Shown piece by piece: positions 16,435-24,334 of a stretch of DNA of 53,880 nucleotides. This DNA is from Promethearchaeota archaeon (GTDB taxonomy: Archaea > Asgardarchaeota > Lokiarchaeia > Sigyniarchaeales > SOKP01): positions 1-53,880 of the forward strand of contig SDNY01000006.1 of assembly GCA_004524535.1 (NCBI GenBank). The letters are read 5' to 3'. The notes beneath the pieces are model-generated. The model saw only the letters and a program-made list of their open reading frames with translations. It was not told the origin of the DNA and made no database searches. Positions within the stretch are counted from its first letter, which is position 1. Every line of letters starts with the position of its first letter. The position numbers were made by a program, and so were the translations under genes.

Positions 16435-18459
16435 TTGTCAAATGAAAAACAAGAAAAATCTCATAGTGCTAATACTCAAAATTATTGGTATGATGATACA
16501 AGAAGTTCATTTGGAATTGATTCAAGCGTGCATCCCAAATTGGATTTTGAAGAAAAATTAGAGGAGTTTAAAGAGGAAGAAATAGAAGTGGAAATAAAAG
16601 AGCCAACTCAATCTTTGGTAAATAGTGGAAAAAAAATGGGAGGTGTTGAAAGGGTTTCAAAAGAAAAAGAACAAGAAATAATAGAATATCTTAGAGAAGA
16701 AATCGAAAAAAAAGATCCGGCTTCATTAACTCAAATTTCAAAATATTTTGGATTCAAAAGCTCAAAAACAGTAACTAGATTAGCAAAACAAATATTTACT
16801 CCAGAAATTTTTGAAGAGAAATGGGGTTCTAAGAGAGGGCAAAAAATAATGTCAGATGAAATTATATATCAGAGATTAATTGAAGAACTTAAAAAACCAA
16901 ATCCAATGTCAACAGAATCTATTGGAAAAGAATTAGGTTTTTCGGATGGAGGGCCAGTAAGACGAGTTGCAAAAGAACGAATACCAAGTGAAAATTATAA
17001 TAAGATCTGGGGTAGAGATATCATAAAAGCTACCGATATTGAGGATTTAATTATTGAACGCTTAGAAAAAGAAATAAAAAGTGAAAATCCTGCTTCTTTA
17101 AGATCAATTGGAATAGAATTCGGTTTTTCTAGTGGGAATCCAGTAAAAGAAGTAGCGATTCGTCATTTTCCTAGAGAAATATATGAAGAAGTTTGGAGTC
17201 GGCAACATCTTTCGGAGGATATGGAAGCAGATATTATAGAGATTCTCAGAGATGAAATAAAAAATGATTCTCCACGACCTTTACAAGAGATAGGTCACGA
17301 TTTTGGTTTTAAATCAGGGGATCCAATCTACAGAATTGCTAAAAAAATTTTCCCAGAAGATATTTATATGAATAAATGGGGAAGACCCTCAACATCACCA
17401 ATTATAATAAAAGAAATTGAGAATTATCTAAAAGAGCAAATTGAAAGAGAAAATCCTATGAGTCTTTCTGAAATTAGTAGAAAATTTAATCTAAAAGATT
17501 ATGGCGTAGTGAGAAGAATTGCTAAGGATCTATTTCCAGAACGAATATATCAAGAGTTATGGGGAATAGAAGAAATTCCTGAAGAAATAAAAATAGCGAT
17601 AAGAAATGATATTTTAAATACAAATTTAAGCATGAATCAGATTGCTCAGAAATTTAATATTTCGGTTGTTCCAATTCGCACGATTTCTTCAAAAATAGAA
17701 CTTGAAGATCAAGATTATAGTCATAGTGAAAGATTTCCACAGATGATCTCCGCTTTTCTTGGAACACAATTCCATCTTATTATTAAAAAAATAGTAACAA
17801 AACACCTTTTAAGATTTTTCATAAAAGCATTTTCAGAGATCTTGGTGAATATTAAAACAGAGGAAAAAATTGATCTTCTGATTCCTAATATTGATAAGGA
17901 AAAGCATTTTATTGAATTAATTAATAGTCAAAATGAATCAATAAAGGTCTTAACAAGATTAAATTTAAATATTGAAAAAATAAAGGAATTTCGAGCTTTT
18001 CTTTTTGACTTTACGATGGATCTCTCAAAAAAAAATATTATTGGAAAGATTATTAAATACCAACACCCTAATATGTTATTTTTTATTGTTGATTACAGAC
18101 GAATGGGCATTTGGCGAACTCGACCATCCCATACTTTTAATATTCCTATTGATAATAGAATAAAATTCCCCCAGACCATTAAAATTATTGATTATATCTT
18201 CTTTGCTGATCTCATTGGATTGAAAGATAGATTGAGACAACTTTTCTTCGATGCTGTTGAGCTTATTGCGGATATTATGATTCTTGAATCTGAAGAAAGA
18301 AATTATAACGACAATTTGAAAAAGTTACAGACCTATCAATTTCTAATAGAACAAGATTTATTTTATAATCAAGAATTTGAAGATTTTTTAAAGTCGCATC
18401 ATCTAAATATTAATAAATTCTTACGAGAGACGGGATCTATAGATAAATTTTTGGGTTAA
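16435..18459 (+). CDS. Tandem helix-turn-helix-like repeat protein
   Basis: A 674-residue soluble protein of unknown function. Residues about 78-385 consist of five units of about 63 residues. Each has an acidic helix, a Pro-containing turn, an ISKYFGF or IGKELGF-type HTH segment, a VxRxAK helix and a closing Trp (W130, W192 and so on). A sixth partial unit follows (about 385-425). The remaining 240 residues form a helix-rich domain I cannot place. The units look like DNA-binding HTH modules strung together. The start is uncertain: TTG at 16435 gives an acidic leader, and the next Met is at residue 68. It is the last gene of the block bounded by secE tails. Confidence 0.72.
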   Translation: MSNEKQEKSHSANTQNYWYDDTRSSFGIDSSVHPKLDFEEKLEEFKEEEIEVEIKEPTQSLVNSGKKMGGVERVSKEKEQEIIEYLREEIEKKDPASLTQISKYFGFKSSKTVTRLAKQIFTPEIFEEKWGSKRGQKIMSDEIIYQRLIEELKKPNPMSTESIGKELGFSDGGPVRRVAKERIPSENYNKIWGRDIIKATDIEDLIIERLEKEIKSENPASLRSIGIEFGFSSGNPVKEVAIRHFPREIYEEVWSRQHLSEDMEADIIEILRDEIKNDSPRPLQEIGHDFGFKSGDPIYRIAKKIFPEDIYMNKWGRPSTSPIIIKEIENYLKEQIERENPMSLSEISRKFNLKDYGVVRRIAKDLFPERIYQELWGIEEIPEEIKIAIRNDILNTNLSMNQIAQKFNISVVPIRTISSKIELEDQDYSHSERFPQMISAFLGTQFHLIIKKIVTKHLLRFFIKAFSEILVNIKTEEKIDLLIPNIDKEKHFIELINSQNESIKVLTRLNLNIEKIKEFRAFLFDFTMDLSKKNIIGKIIKYQHPNMLFFIVDYRRMGIWRTRPSHTFNIPIDNRIKFPQTIKIIDYIFFADLIGLKDRLRQLFFDAVELIADIMILESEERNYNDNLKKLQTYQFLIEQDLFYNQEFEDFLKSHHLNINKFLRETGSIDKFLG

Positions 18460-18552
18460 AAATTTAACTATTTAAAAATCGACTTAAATAATAGTAAATA
18501 CTCTCTTCTATTAAATCTATTACGTAACTGATAATTAAAATATGTGGGGATT

Positions 18553-18600
18553 CTATTTACCAATAGGGAGCGCAACCGAGAAGATAAGTTGGATTACTTT
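18553..18600 (-). pseudogene. Separated 3' end of secE (inner copy)
   Basis: In the minus strand this reads KVIQLIFSVALPIGK followed by TAG. The secE reading frame stops at 18620 after GVLSYTI, exactly where this tail would be expected to continue. About 30 unrelated bases separate the two and put the tail in another frame. The same peptide, written with different synonymous codons, occurs at 7186-7233. Either the interruption truncates SecE by about a dozen residues, or the tail came in with the accessory block. Confidence 0.72.
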
Positions 18601-18619
18601 CGCCAATTCAAATGATTTT

Positions 18620-18826
18620 TTAAATTGTATACGATAACACTCCCAACACTACAATACCAATTCCACATATTTTAAATATCAACCAATATTCTTTTCTTGA
18701 AGGTTTATTCGCTGTCTTAATAATTCTCTTTGCATTTTTTAGGAATTGGGTAAGTCTTTCATACCTTCCTGGCTTCTGTTTAGATTGATACTTAGAGTAT
18801 TTATCATATTTGGGGTAACTTGACAT
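18620..18826 (-). CDS. secE: Preprotein translocase subunit SecE / Sec61 gamma (C-terminally interrupted)
   Basis: A 68-residue small translocon subunit that clamps SecY in the membrane. Seen: the amphipathic segment LTQFLKNAKRIIKTANKPSRKEYW, typical of Sec61 gamma, then one membrane helix FKICGIGIVVLGVLSYTI. The frame ends in the middle of where the usual tail continues; a matching tail lies 20 bases further on in another frame. It is the last gene of the L39e-to-SecE cluster, 65 bases after ftsY, the usual archaeal order. The nusG that often follows in archaea is absent, replaced by the accessory block. Confidence 0.88.
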   Translation of the reverse strand: MSSYPKYDKYSKYQSKQKPGRYERLTQFLKNAKRIIKTANKPSRKEYWLIFKICGIGIVVLGVLSYTI

Positions 18827-18890
18827 TCTATTCTATCCAATTAATTATTTTTAAAAAATTTATCTCTTAATTAAATATAGTAGGAAAAAT

Positions 18891-19790
18891 TCAATCTAAA
18901 TCGAGTATATTTGAGATAATTAAATCGCGATTAAATACTTCTAAATCGTTATAATCTTGTCCCACACCCATGAATATAATTGGTTTTCTTGTCTCAAAAG
19001 AGATTGACAAAGCAGCTCCACCTTTAGCGTCAGCATCTAATTTTGTTAATATATTAGCATCAATACCCACGTGCTTTTTAAATTCTTTTGCTTGAAAAAG
19101 AGCGTCATTCCCAGCAAGGCTATCGCCCACAAATATGATTAAATCTGGTTGTGCCACTCGAACGATTTTTTCAAGCTCAATCATTAAGTTCTTATCACTA
19201 ACCTGCCTCCCTGCAGTATCTATAAGAACAACATCAATCCCCTTTGCTTTAGCGTGCTCAATGGTGTCGAAAGCAACAGAAGCCGGATCCGATTTATAAT
19301 CGTGTTTAATTACTCTAATATCCACATTATTCATATGATATGAAAGCTGCTCAATAGCTCCAGCTCTAAAAGTATCAGCTGCCGCCGCCACAGAGGATAT
19401 ATTTTGCTTTTTTAAATAATGGGCGATTTTTGCCATTGTAGTTGTCTTTCCCGTTCCGTTAACTCCTAAAAAAACAATCACAAAAGGAAGATTTTTTTCG
19501 ATTTTTTTTTTAATTTCTTTTAATATATCTATCTCTTCGTCAGGAGTTAGAATCTCTGTAATAATATCTTTTAAAGTTTCAAATAGCATTTTCTTTGTAG
19601 AAGAAAATCTTCCAATTTGTTCATCTTTAAATGATTCCACAATTCTGTCGCAAATCTCATCTGCGGTATCAATTGCAACATCATTACTCAAAAGAAGTAG
19701 CTTTAAATCGGTAATTGAATTAGATATTTTTTTTTCGCTTAAAGTTTTTTTGATAAAAGAAGAGAAACCTTTTTTTAATTTATCAAGCAT
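18891..19790 (-). CDS. ftsY: Signal recognition particle receptor FtsY
   Basis: SRP receptor GTPase of 299 residues that docks SRP-ribosome complexes at the membrane. Seen in order: a short N domain (residues 1-95), G1 GVNGTGKTTT, the DTFRAGA insertion-box motif, G3 DTAGRQ, G4 TKLDADAKGG, and the closing GVGQDYNDLEVFN, all standard for FtsY. The acidic A domain of bacteria is missing, as usual in archaea. It sits between prefoldin alpha and secE in the conserved archaeal cluster and is probably co-transcribed with the ribosomal protein genes upstream. Confidence 0.97.
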   Translation of the reverse strand: MLDKLKKGFSSFIKKTLSEKKISNSITDLKLLLLSNDVAIDTADEICDRIVESFKDEQIGRFSSTKKMLFETLKDIITEILTPDEEIDILKEIKKKIEKNLPFVIVFLGVNGTGKTTTMAKIAHYLKKQNISSVAAAADTFRAGAIEQLSYHMNNVDIRVIKHDYKSDPASVAFDTIEHAKAKGIDVVLIDTAGRQVSDKNLMIELEKIVRVAQPDLIIFVGDSLAGNDALFQAKEFKKHVGIDANILTKLDADAKGGAALSISFETRKPIIFMGVGQDYNDLEVFNRDLIISNILDLD

Positions 19791-19842
19791 TAATTATATC
19801 ACATGAAATGAATTATATTTGAATTTACCTTGATTAAATTAA

Positions 19843-20262
19843 TTATCGTTGCTGAAAACCGCTTCTCTGAAAAGCCATTGACATATTTTGAAGGTTTAAA
19901 TCCAAATTTTGTATCTGGGTTCTTAAAAATTGCAATTGTTCATTGTGCTGTCCAATAATCTTATCAACAAATTCTATTGAATTATCTAAATCTTTTTCAA
20001 TCACAACGTCTTGTGAAATATAAAGTTGAATTTTTTTAGGATTCTTGATTGTAGCATAAATATTAATTAATCCGCCTATTGGGATTAAAATCTCTTCGCC
20101 TTCTTTAACAGTCTTTAAATTTTCTATGGTCTCTTTAGTATTCCGAAAATTATTAAGAGATACATTTACAAACTCTAGTTGATTAGCGAACATATCCCTT
20201 TGATCTTTTAAATACTTAAATTGATATAATAAAGCTTGTTTATTTTCTTGAGGATTTTCCAT
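19843..20262 (-). CDS. pfdA: Prefoldin alpha subunit
   Basis: A 139-residue chaperone subunit that captures nascent unfolded proteins and hands them to the thermosome. Predicted layout fits prefoldin alpha: an N-terminal coiled-coil helix (LLYQFKYLKDQRDMFANQLE), a beta-hairpin middle (EEILIPIGGLINIYATI) with the typical IPIGG, and a C-terminal coiled-coil helix. Two alpha and four beta subunits form the hexamer in known systems. The gene lies between the L20e/LX gene and ftsY, its usual place in archaea, with short gaps suggesting one operon. Confidence 0.93.
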   Translation of the reverse strand: MENPQENKQALLYQFKYLKDQRDMFANQLEFVNVSLNNFRNTKETIENLKTVKEGEEILIPIGGLINIYATIKNPKKIQLYISQDVVIEKDLDNSIEFVDKIIGQHNEQLQFLRTQIQNLDLNLQNMSMAFQRSGFQQR

Positions 20263-20293
20263 ATTTTTTCACTCAGATTGAGTTAATTATAAT

Positions 20294-20524
20294 CTATTGA
20301 GATAATTCACGTATAAGATGATCTTGACTTTCTTCTGCTGTAATTTCCTTTATTTCTTCAATTTTAATTTGTCGCCTATAAATACCTATAGATGTTATTT
20401 GTGATAATGCTTTTTCGAGAGCATCTTTTTCTTTAAGCGCACGGATTTCCTTTCTAAAAAGGTATTTTTTTTGTTTTCTAGTGTAAGTACCGATTATTTG
20501 ATATATTTTTATCTCAGATGACAT
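20294..20524 (-). CDS. rpl18a: Ribosomal protein L20e (L18a/LX)
   Basis: A 76-residue large-subunit ribosomal protein of the archaeal LX type. The start IKIYQIIGTYTRKQKKYLFRKE (split here as IKIYQIIGTY and RKQKKYLFRKE) and the later IGIYRRQIKIEEIKEI strand match LX. Length is normal for archaea. It is placed between eif6 and pfdA in the conserved cluster, in the same orientation and with a gap of about 70 bases to eif6. Confidence 0.93.
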   Translation of the reverse strand: MSSEIKIYQIIGTYTRKQKKYLFRKEIRALKEKDALEKALSQITSIGIYRRQIKIEEIKEITAEESQDHLIRELSQ

Positions 20525-20596
20525 AATTATTTGGTAAAATCATTTAAAAATTATTAAATTTTGCTTTTTTTTAGATTTAAGAGAAAATTACGTCTT

Positions 20597-21280
20597 TTAG
20601 AGCTTTAGAACGGATGTAAGCCTCATTAATTCTGGTCCAGTTGAATCCATGCCAAAAATCCCACTTTTATCATTAACTATCGCACCCGCACTAAGATATG
20701 GAATACCTCGATTGATGGTGCTTACATCAGTTTCCACTTTTAAGATTGATGAGATCTTCTCAATTTCATCGTCATTAGCAAGAGGATGGACTAAACAGCC
20801 GTTATTATTTGCTATGGATATTGAACCTGGAAGAGAAGAGCCTGCAAATTCAAATACTTCAGTTTCAATATTTAAAATATCTTCTATTTGTTTTCTATAA
20901 TCTTTTAAAAATGAGCTAATAATTGCACCCTTATCGTTGCAAAGTATTAGGTTTCCAAATGCATTATCTAAGGAATTGAGAATTCCGATTTGAGTTAACT
21001 CTCCAATATTTGATTTCAGCACGTTAAATTCATCTTCCTTTATGATATTTGGTACTATAATTCCGTATTTGTTTGATGCAGTGTATATTCCTAATAGATT
21101 AGAATTGTTTATAGTTAAAGGAAATAACGGTTCGTTAAAAACTGATTTGAACTTTTTAAGTATTGGTTTTAATAGAAGATGAGGATATAAAACATATGAA
21201 TTATTTGCTGCTAAATAAACGCCTATTAAATTATTTCCAAAAACTTGAGCTTTAAGAATAGACAACGATTTAATTTCCAC
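20597..21280 (-). CDS. eif6: Translation initiation factor 6 (aIF6)
   Basis: A 227-residue ribosome anti-association factor that binds the large subunit. The protein is built of five pseudo-symmetric repeats seen as recurring blocks such as NNSNLLGIYTASNKYGIIVP, LCNDKGAIIS, SIANNNGCLVHPLAND and YLSAGAIVNDKSGIFG, the diagnostic pentein pattern. Length matches archaeal IF6. It follows L31e by about 35 bases on the same strand, the standard order in archaeal genomes, so it is almost certainly co-expressed with the ribosomal proteins. Confidence 0.96.
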   Translation of the reverse strand: MEIKSLSILKAQVFGNNLIGVYLAANNSYVLYPHLLLKPILKKFKSVFNEPLFPLTINNSNLLGIYTASNKYGIIVPNIIKEDEFNVLKSNIGELTQIGILNSLDNAFGNLILCNDKGAIISSFLKDYRKQIEDILNIETEVFEFAGSSLPGSISIANNNGCLVHPLANDDEIEKISSILKVETDVSTINRGIPYLSAGAIVNDKSGIFGMDSTGPELMRLTSVLKL

Positions 21281-21315
21281 CGAAACTATATTTTAAAAGT
21301 AGTAAAGTTATAATC

Positions 21316-21774
21316 TCAGGCGAGATATACAACAACTAATCCATCAATATTCTTTGTTGCTCTTACTTTCAATTTTCGAGGGGGTTTTTGAGCTCCCCGT
21401 TCCCAAATCTTCTCGTTTACTTCTTGTGAAATTATTAAAGATTCCGGTTTAAAATGGCGATCTAAATATTCCCGTAAGTATCTGATCGATTTCTTTGCCC
21501 ATTTCTTTCTAGGACCTCTTCGAGCTTTCACGATTGGTATATTATATAGTCGTTCGTCAATAATCTCTTCTTTGGGGGCTTCAACTTCTTCTAACTCTTC
21601 TTCAATTTCTTCCTCAAATATTTCATCAATTTCTTGCTCTTCAGAAATCTCTTCTATTTCAAATTCTTCAATTTCTTCAATTTCTTCTTCAACTATTTCT
21701 TCTTGAATCTCTTCGGTATCTAACTCTTGTTCTAAATCATCTAAACTAATTTCTTTACTTTTTTTTTTCGCCAT
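21316..21774 (-). CDS. rpl31e: Ribosomal protein L31e with long acidic N-terminal extension
   Basis: The C-terminal half (residues about 74-152) is a complete L31e: RLYNIPIVKARRGPRKKWAK, then IRYLREYLDRHFKP, ending in IDGLVVVYLA. The family is usually 80-100 residues. Here about 70 extra residues precede it, made almost wholly of Glu, Ile, Asp and Leu after a basic start (MAKKKSKE). The extension is in frame with no later good start, and the ATG is close behind the L39e gene. Such a charged tail on a ribosomal protein near the exit tunnel is unusual and could bind a partner or act as a basic-protein mimic. Confidence 0.93.
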   Translation of the reverse strand: MAKKKSKEISLDDLEQELDTEEIQEEIVEEEIEEIEEFEIEEISEEQEIDEIFEEEIEEELEEVEAPKEEIIDERLYNIPIVKARRGPRKKWAKKSIRYLREYLDRHFKPESLIISQEVNEKIWERGAQKPPRKLKVRATKNIDGLVVVYLA

Positions 21775-21818
21775 TTTTTTTCAATTTTTTCTGTTTATTA
21801 ATGAAATTAATTGTTTTT

Positions 21819-21980
21819 CTAATCCTTTTTGAGCTTTTGGTTTCTCCATTCCCGCCTGGTGTAGGGGCTTGTTCTTGTTTTTCCCCCTGTCTTCATTGTA
21901 ACCCAACTTGGAATGGATTTACTCTGATTCAGCTTTTTAGCTCTTCTTAATTTAGAGGGTAAATCTTTATTTCTTGCCAT
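21819..21980 (-). CDS. rpl39e: Ribosomal protein L39e
   Basis: A 53-residue basic protein lining the ribosomal exit tunnel. Translation from ATG 21980 gives MARNKDLPSKLRRAKKLNQS, later IPSWVTMKTGG and the closing RREWRNQKLKKD, matching the L39e pattern (Lys-rich start, PxWV, then R-R-x-W-R). It lies between the PDCD5 and L31e genes, as in other archaea. Confidence 0.96.
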   Translation of the reverse strand: MARNKDLPSKLRRAKKLNQSKSIPSWVTMKTGGKTRTSPYTRREWRNQKLKKD

Positions 21981-22000
21981 AATATAATTTTCATCTCTCT

Positions 22001-22345
22001 TTAGATAGTTTGATCAAATTTCTTAATTTTAAAATCTTTTTTCTTACCGGAAAGTTGTTCTAACAACTTTTTAAAAGCTGCATCCGATAATGGACCTCTT
22101 AATCTTCCTGCTTGAGCTAATTGTATTAATTGAAATTCAATTTCCTGGGCAAATTCAGGCTTAACAATTCGAATGTTTTCTAATCGTTGTCTTCCTTCTT
22201 GTGAAAGTATCTTTCTCATAATCTGATATTTACGAGCTTCAAAATCTTGCTTTTGAGCCTCAGCTATTTGTTGCTGAGCGACTTGTTGTTGTATCTCTTG
22301 TAATTTCTTCCTTCTTAATTCTTCTAATTTTTCTTCGTCACTCAA
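22001..22345 (-). CDS. PDCD5-family DNA-binding protein
   Basis: A 114-residue protein of the PDCD5/TFAR19 family, conserved in archaea and eukaryotes. It has the typical charged, Gln-rich N-terminal helix (LEELRRKKLQEIQQQ), the triple-helix core with SQEGRQRLENIRIVKPE, and the C-terminal GRLRGPLSDAAFKKLLEQL. Archaeal members are small and bind nucleic acid; the cellular role is unsettled. It lies 15 bases after rpS19e and about 20 bases before L39e, the common archaeal arrangement. Confidence 0.95.
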   Translation of the reverse strand: MSDEEKLEELRRKKLQEIQQQVAQQQIAEAQKQDFEARKYQIMRKILSQEGRQRLENIRIVKPEFAQEIEFQLIQLAQAGRLRGPLSDAAFKKLLEQLSGKKKDFKIKKFDQTI

Positions 22346-22360
22346 AATAAAACACGCAAA

Positions 22361-22786
22361 TTAGCTTTTTTTTCTTGAAATAGAATATCCTGTTCTTTCT
22401 AATAAGCTTCTTCCTTCGTTAGAAAGAATTCTGCCATTTTTTTCTGTTTTCACAATTAAATTAGCATTTTCTAATTGTTGTAATGCCACTCTTATGATTT
22501 TTCCACTTCCTTTAGCACTATGTTTTAAACCAGAACCCTTTTTATTCCTGCCTCCGTATTTCTTTCTTAATCGATTTACTCCGATTGGTCCAAATTTATT
22601 AATTTTTCTTAATAATGATGCACATCGGACATACCAAAATGTATGATGATTGACTGGTGCTAATTCCTTAAAAAATGCGGTCTTCCAAAATTCCGAACCA
22701 TTTGGAGCATTGATTTCAGGGTATTCTTTTAATTTTTCAGCAACTGCTTGAATAAACGTGGATGGTTCAATGATGTATATCGACAT
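22361..22786 (-). CDS. rps19e: Ribosomal protein S19e
   Basis: A 141-residue small-subunit protein. Diagnostic parts: PEINAPNGSEFWKTAFFKEL, the WYVRCASLLRKI segment, GPIGVNRLRKKYGGRNKKG, and the winged-helix end GRILSNEGRSLLERTGY. Length is normal. It is the first gene of the minus-strand translation cluster and is divergent from the YhbY gene, with about 95 bases of shared promoter region between them. Confidence 0.97.
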   Translation of the reverse strand: MSIYIIEPSTFIQAVAEKLKEYPEINAPNGSEFWKTAFFKELAPVNHHTFWYVRCASLLRKINKFGPIGVNRLRKKYGGRNKKGSGLKHSAKGSGKIIRVALQQLENANLIVKTEKNGRILSNEGRSLLERTGYSISRKKS

Positions 22787-22881
22787 ATGCTAATATCTTT
22801 AATTCATATTTCTTATTTATTATTATAATATTTTGTAAAATCAATAGAAAATTAAAAATTTTATTATTTTAAGAACAAGAA

Positions 22882-23154
22882 ATGGGATATACTAGGGAAT
22901 TTAAAAAAGTACTTTTATCAGAACCGCACGCAACTCTAGGAAAGAATGGTATTACTGATGAATTCATAAGTCATATCTCTAAATTGCTGAAGAGATATAA
23001 AATAATTAAAATTAAAGCACTAAAATCTATTGCTATAAAATCAAATATAAAAGAAATTGCTCATAACATTTCTAAAAACACAGAATCCTATTTATTAGAT
23101 GTGCGTGGATTCACATTTATCATTTCTAAAAATCCAATTGAAAAAAACCAATAG
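22882..23154 (+). CDS. YhbY / CRS1-CRM domain RNA-binding protein
   Basis: A 90-residue protein made of a single CRM domain, an RNA-binding fold linked to large-subunit assembly. Seen: EPHATLGKNGITDEFISHI, the family's GKxGI element, then a strand VRGFTFIISKN near the end. Archaeal copies are often found beside rps19e and the RNase P Rpp21 gene, as here, which supports a ribosome-biogenesis role. It starts the plus-strand group yhbY-rnp4-nep1 with a 24-base gap to the next gene. Confidence 0.9.
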   Translation: MGYTREFKKVLLSEPHATLGKNGITDEFISHISKLLKRYKIIKIKALKSIAIKSNIKEIAHNISKNTESYLLDVRGFTFIISKNPIEKNQ

Positions 23155-23178
23155 AATTTAATTTTAACTACATATCAA

Positions 23179-23502
23179 ATGTCCAATTCTAAATATTTAA
23201 TTAAACAGATCGCAAGAAATAGAATAAATTTCTTATTTCAAAGAGCTCACGAAATATTTCATGAAAATAAGAGTTTAAGTAATAGATATGTATATTTAGC
23301 TCGCCGTTACGCTCAGCGAGCCAGAATTAAAATTCCATTTGAATGGAAAAAACGCATATGTAATGAATGTAAATCATTTTTATATCCAGGGTTAAATTGC
23401 AGGATAAGAATGCAATCTCGAAAAGGAAAGGGCTCACATGTTTCTTTAACCTGTTTTGAGTGTAATAAGACAACGCGATATTTTATTAAAACCAAGAATT
23501 AA
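23179..23502 (+). CDS. rnp4: RNase P protein component 4 (Rpp21/Rpr2)
   Basis: A 107-residue protein subunit of RNase P, which trims tRNA 5' leaders. The helical N-terminus (ARNRINFLFQRAHEIF, YVYLARRYAQRARIKIP) and the zinc ribbon with CNEC and CFEC pairs about 40 residues apart, plus LNCRIRMQSRKGKGSHV between them, match archaeal Rpp21. It is in line with yhbY and nep1. Confidence 0.94.
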   Translation: MSNSKYLIKQIARNRINFLFQRAHEIFHENKSLSNRYVYLARRYAQRARIKIPFEWKKRICNECKSFLYPGLNCRIRMQSRKGKGSHVSLTCFECNKTTRYFIKTKN

Positions 23503-23545
23503 TTGAATCATATATCTTTTTAATAAGAAAAATCATAACTTAATC

Positions 23546-24220
23546 ATGCCATTGATCATTGTTTTAGTAGAATGTGGACTCGAATTAATTCCTAAGCAAA
23601 TTCGCAATCAACCTTCTGTAAAAAGAAATTTAAAAGTTAAAAAATATTATTCACTGCTTTTAGATAACGCCTTACATCATTCCGCTATGAAAAACCTTAA
23701 AAATCACGATAAAAGAGGGCGTCCTGATATTACCCATATTTGTTTGCTTAATGCACTGGGGTCTCCTTTAAATAAGAGTGGAAATTTAAAGATATACGTT
23801 CATACAATTCATAATAGAATCTTTGATATAAATCCAGAGATTAGAATAGCAAGAAATTATAATCGGTTTAAAGGATTAATTGGAAAAACATTATTAGAGG
23901 GAGATATAATTATTAAAGATAAAAAATTAATCTCTCAAGTAGATGGAAATTTAAATGACCTAATAAAATCCATTGAAAATTCAGAAATACTATTATTTTC
24001 AAGTAGGGGATCATTAATTAAAAGCCATCAAAACTTATTTCTAAAAAACTCGTCTAAAAACTATATTGCAATTATTGGAGGCTTTCAAAAAGGTAGTTTT
24101 TCAAAAGAGATCTTATCATTATCAGATAATTTAATATCTATTTCAAAGCATCAATTAGATGCATGGGTGGTTATAAATAGAATAATTACTTACTATGAAA
24201 TTTCGCATAGTTTAATTTAA
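23546..24220 (+). CDS. nep1: Nep1/Emg1 rRNA pseudouridine N1-methyltransferase
   Basis: A 224-residue SPOUT-class methyltransferase that modifies a pseudouridine in helix 35 of 16S rRNA and aids small-subunit assembly. Seen: VLVECGLELIP at the start, LLDNALHHSAMKNL, the substrate motif KRGRPDITHICLLNALGSPL, and the SAM-binding knot around IAIIGGFQKGSFSKEI. Length is typical. It follows rnp4 by 43 bases and is followed by a tRNA-Gly gene 35 bases on. Confidence 0.95.
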   Translation: MPLIIVLVECGLELIPKQIRNQPSVKRNLKVKKYYSLLLDNALHHSAMKNLKNHDKRGRPDITHICLLNALGSPLNKSGNLKIYVHTIHNRIFDINPEIRIARNYNRFKGLIGKTLLEGDIIIKDKKLISQVDGNLNDLIKSIENSEILLFSSRGSLIKSHQNLFLKNSSKNYIAIIGGFQKGSFSKEILSLSDNLISISKHQLDAWVVINRIITYYEISHSLI

Positions 24221-24255
24221 ATAAAAAATTATACGTTATTAATATAAATAATTCT

Positions 24256-24327
24256 GCGCTCTTAGTATAGTGGTAAGAATCTCGGGTTTCCAACCCGAGG
24301 ACCCGGGTTCAATTCCCGGAGGGCGCA
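24256..24327 (+). tRNA. tRNA-Gly (UCC)
   Basis: A 72-nt intronless tRNA without encoded CCA. Acceptor GCGCTCT pairs with AGGGCGC (one G-U). The D-arm has the TAGTATAGTGGTA pattern typical of Gly. The anticodon stem TCGGG/CCCGA carries loop TTTCCAA, giving UCC. The T-arm is CCGGG/CCCGG with loop TTCAATT. Discriminator A73. A T7 run follows directly. Confidence 0.97.
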
Positions 24328-24334
24328 TTTTTTT
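24328..24334 (+). terminator. Oligo-T terminator after tRNA-Gly
   Basis: Seven T residues begin right after the discriminator base of tRNA-Gly, the usual archaeal transcription stop signal. Confidence 0.6.
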
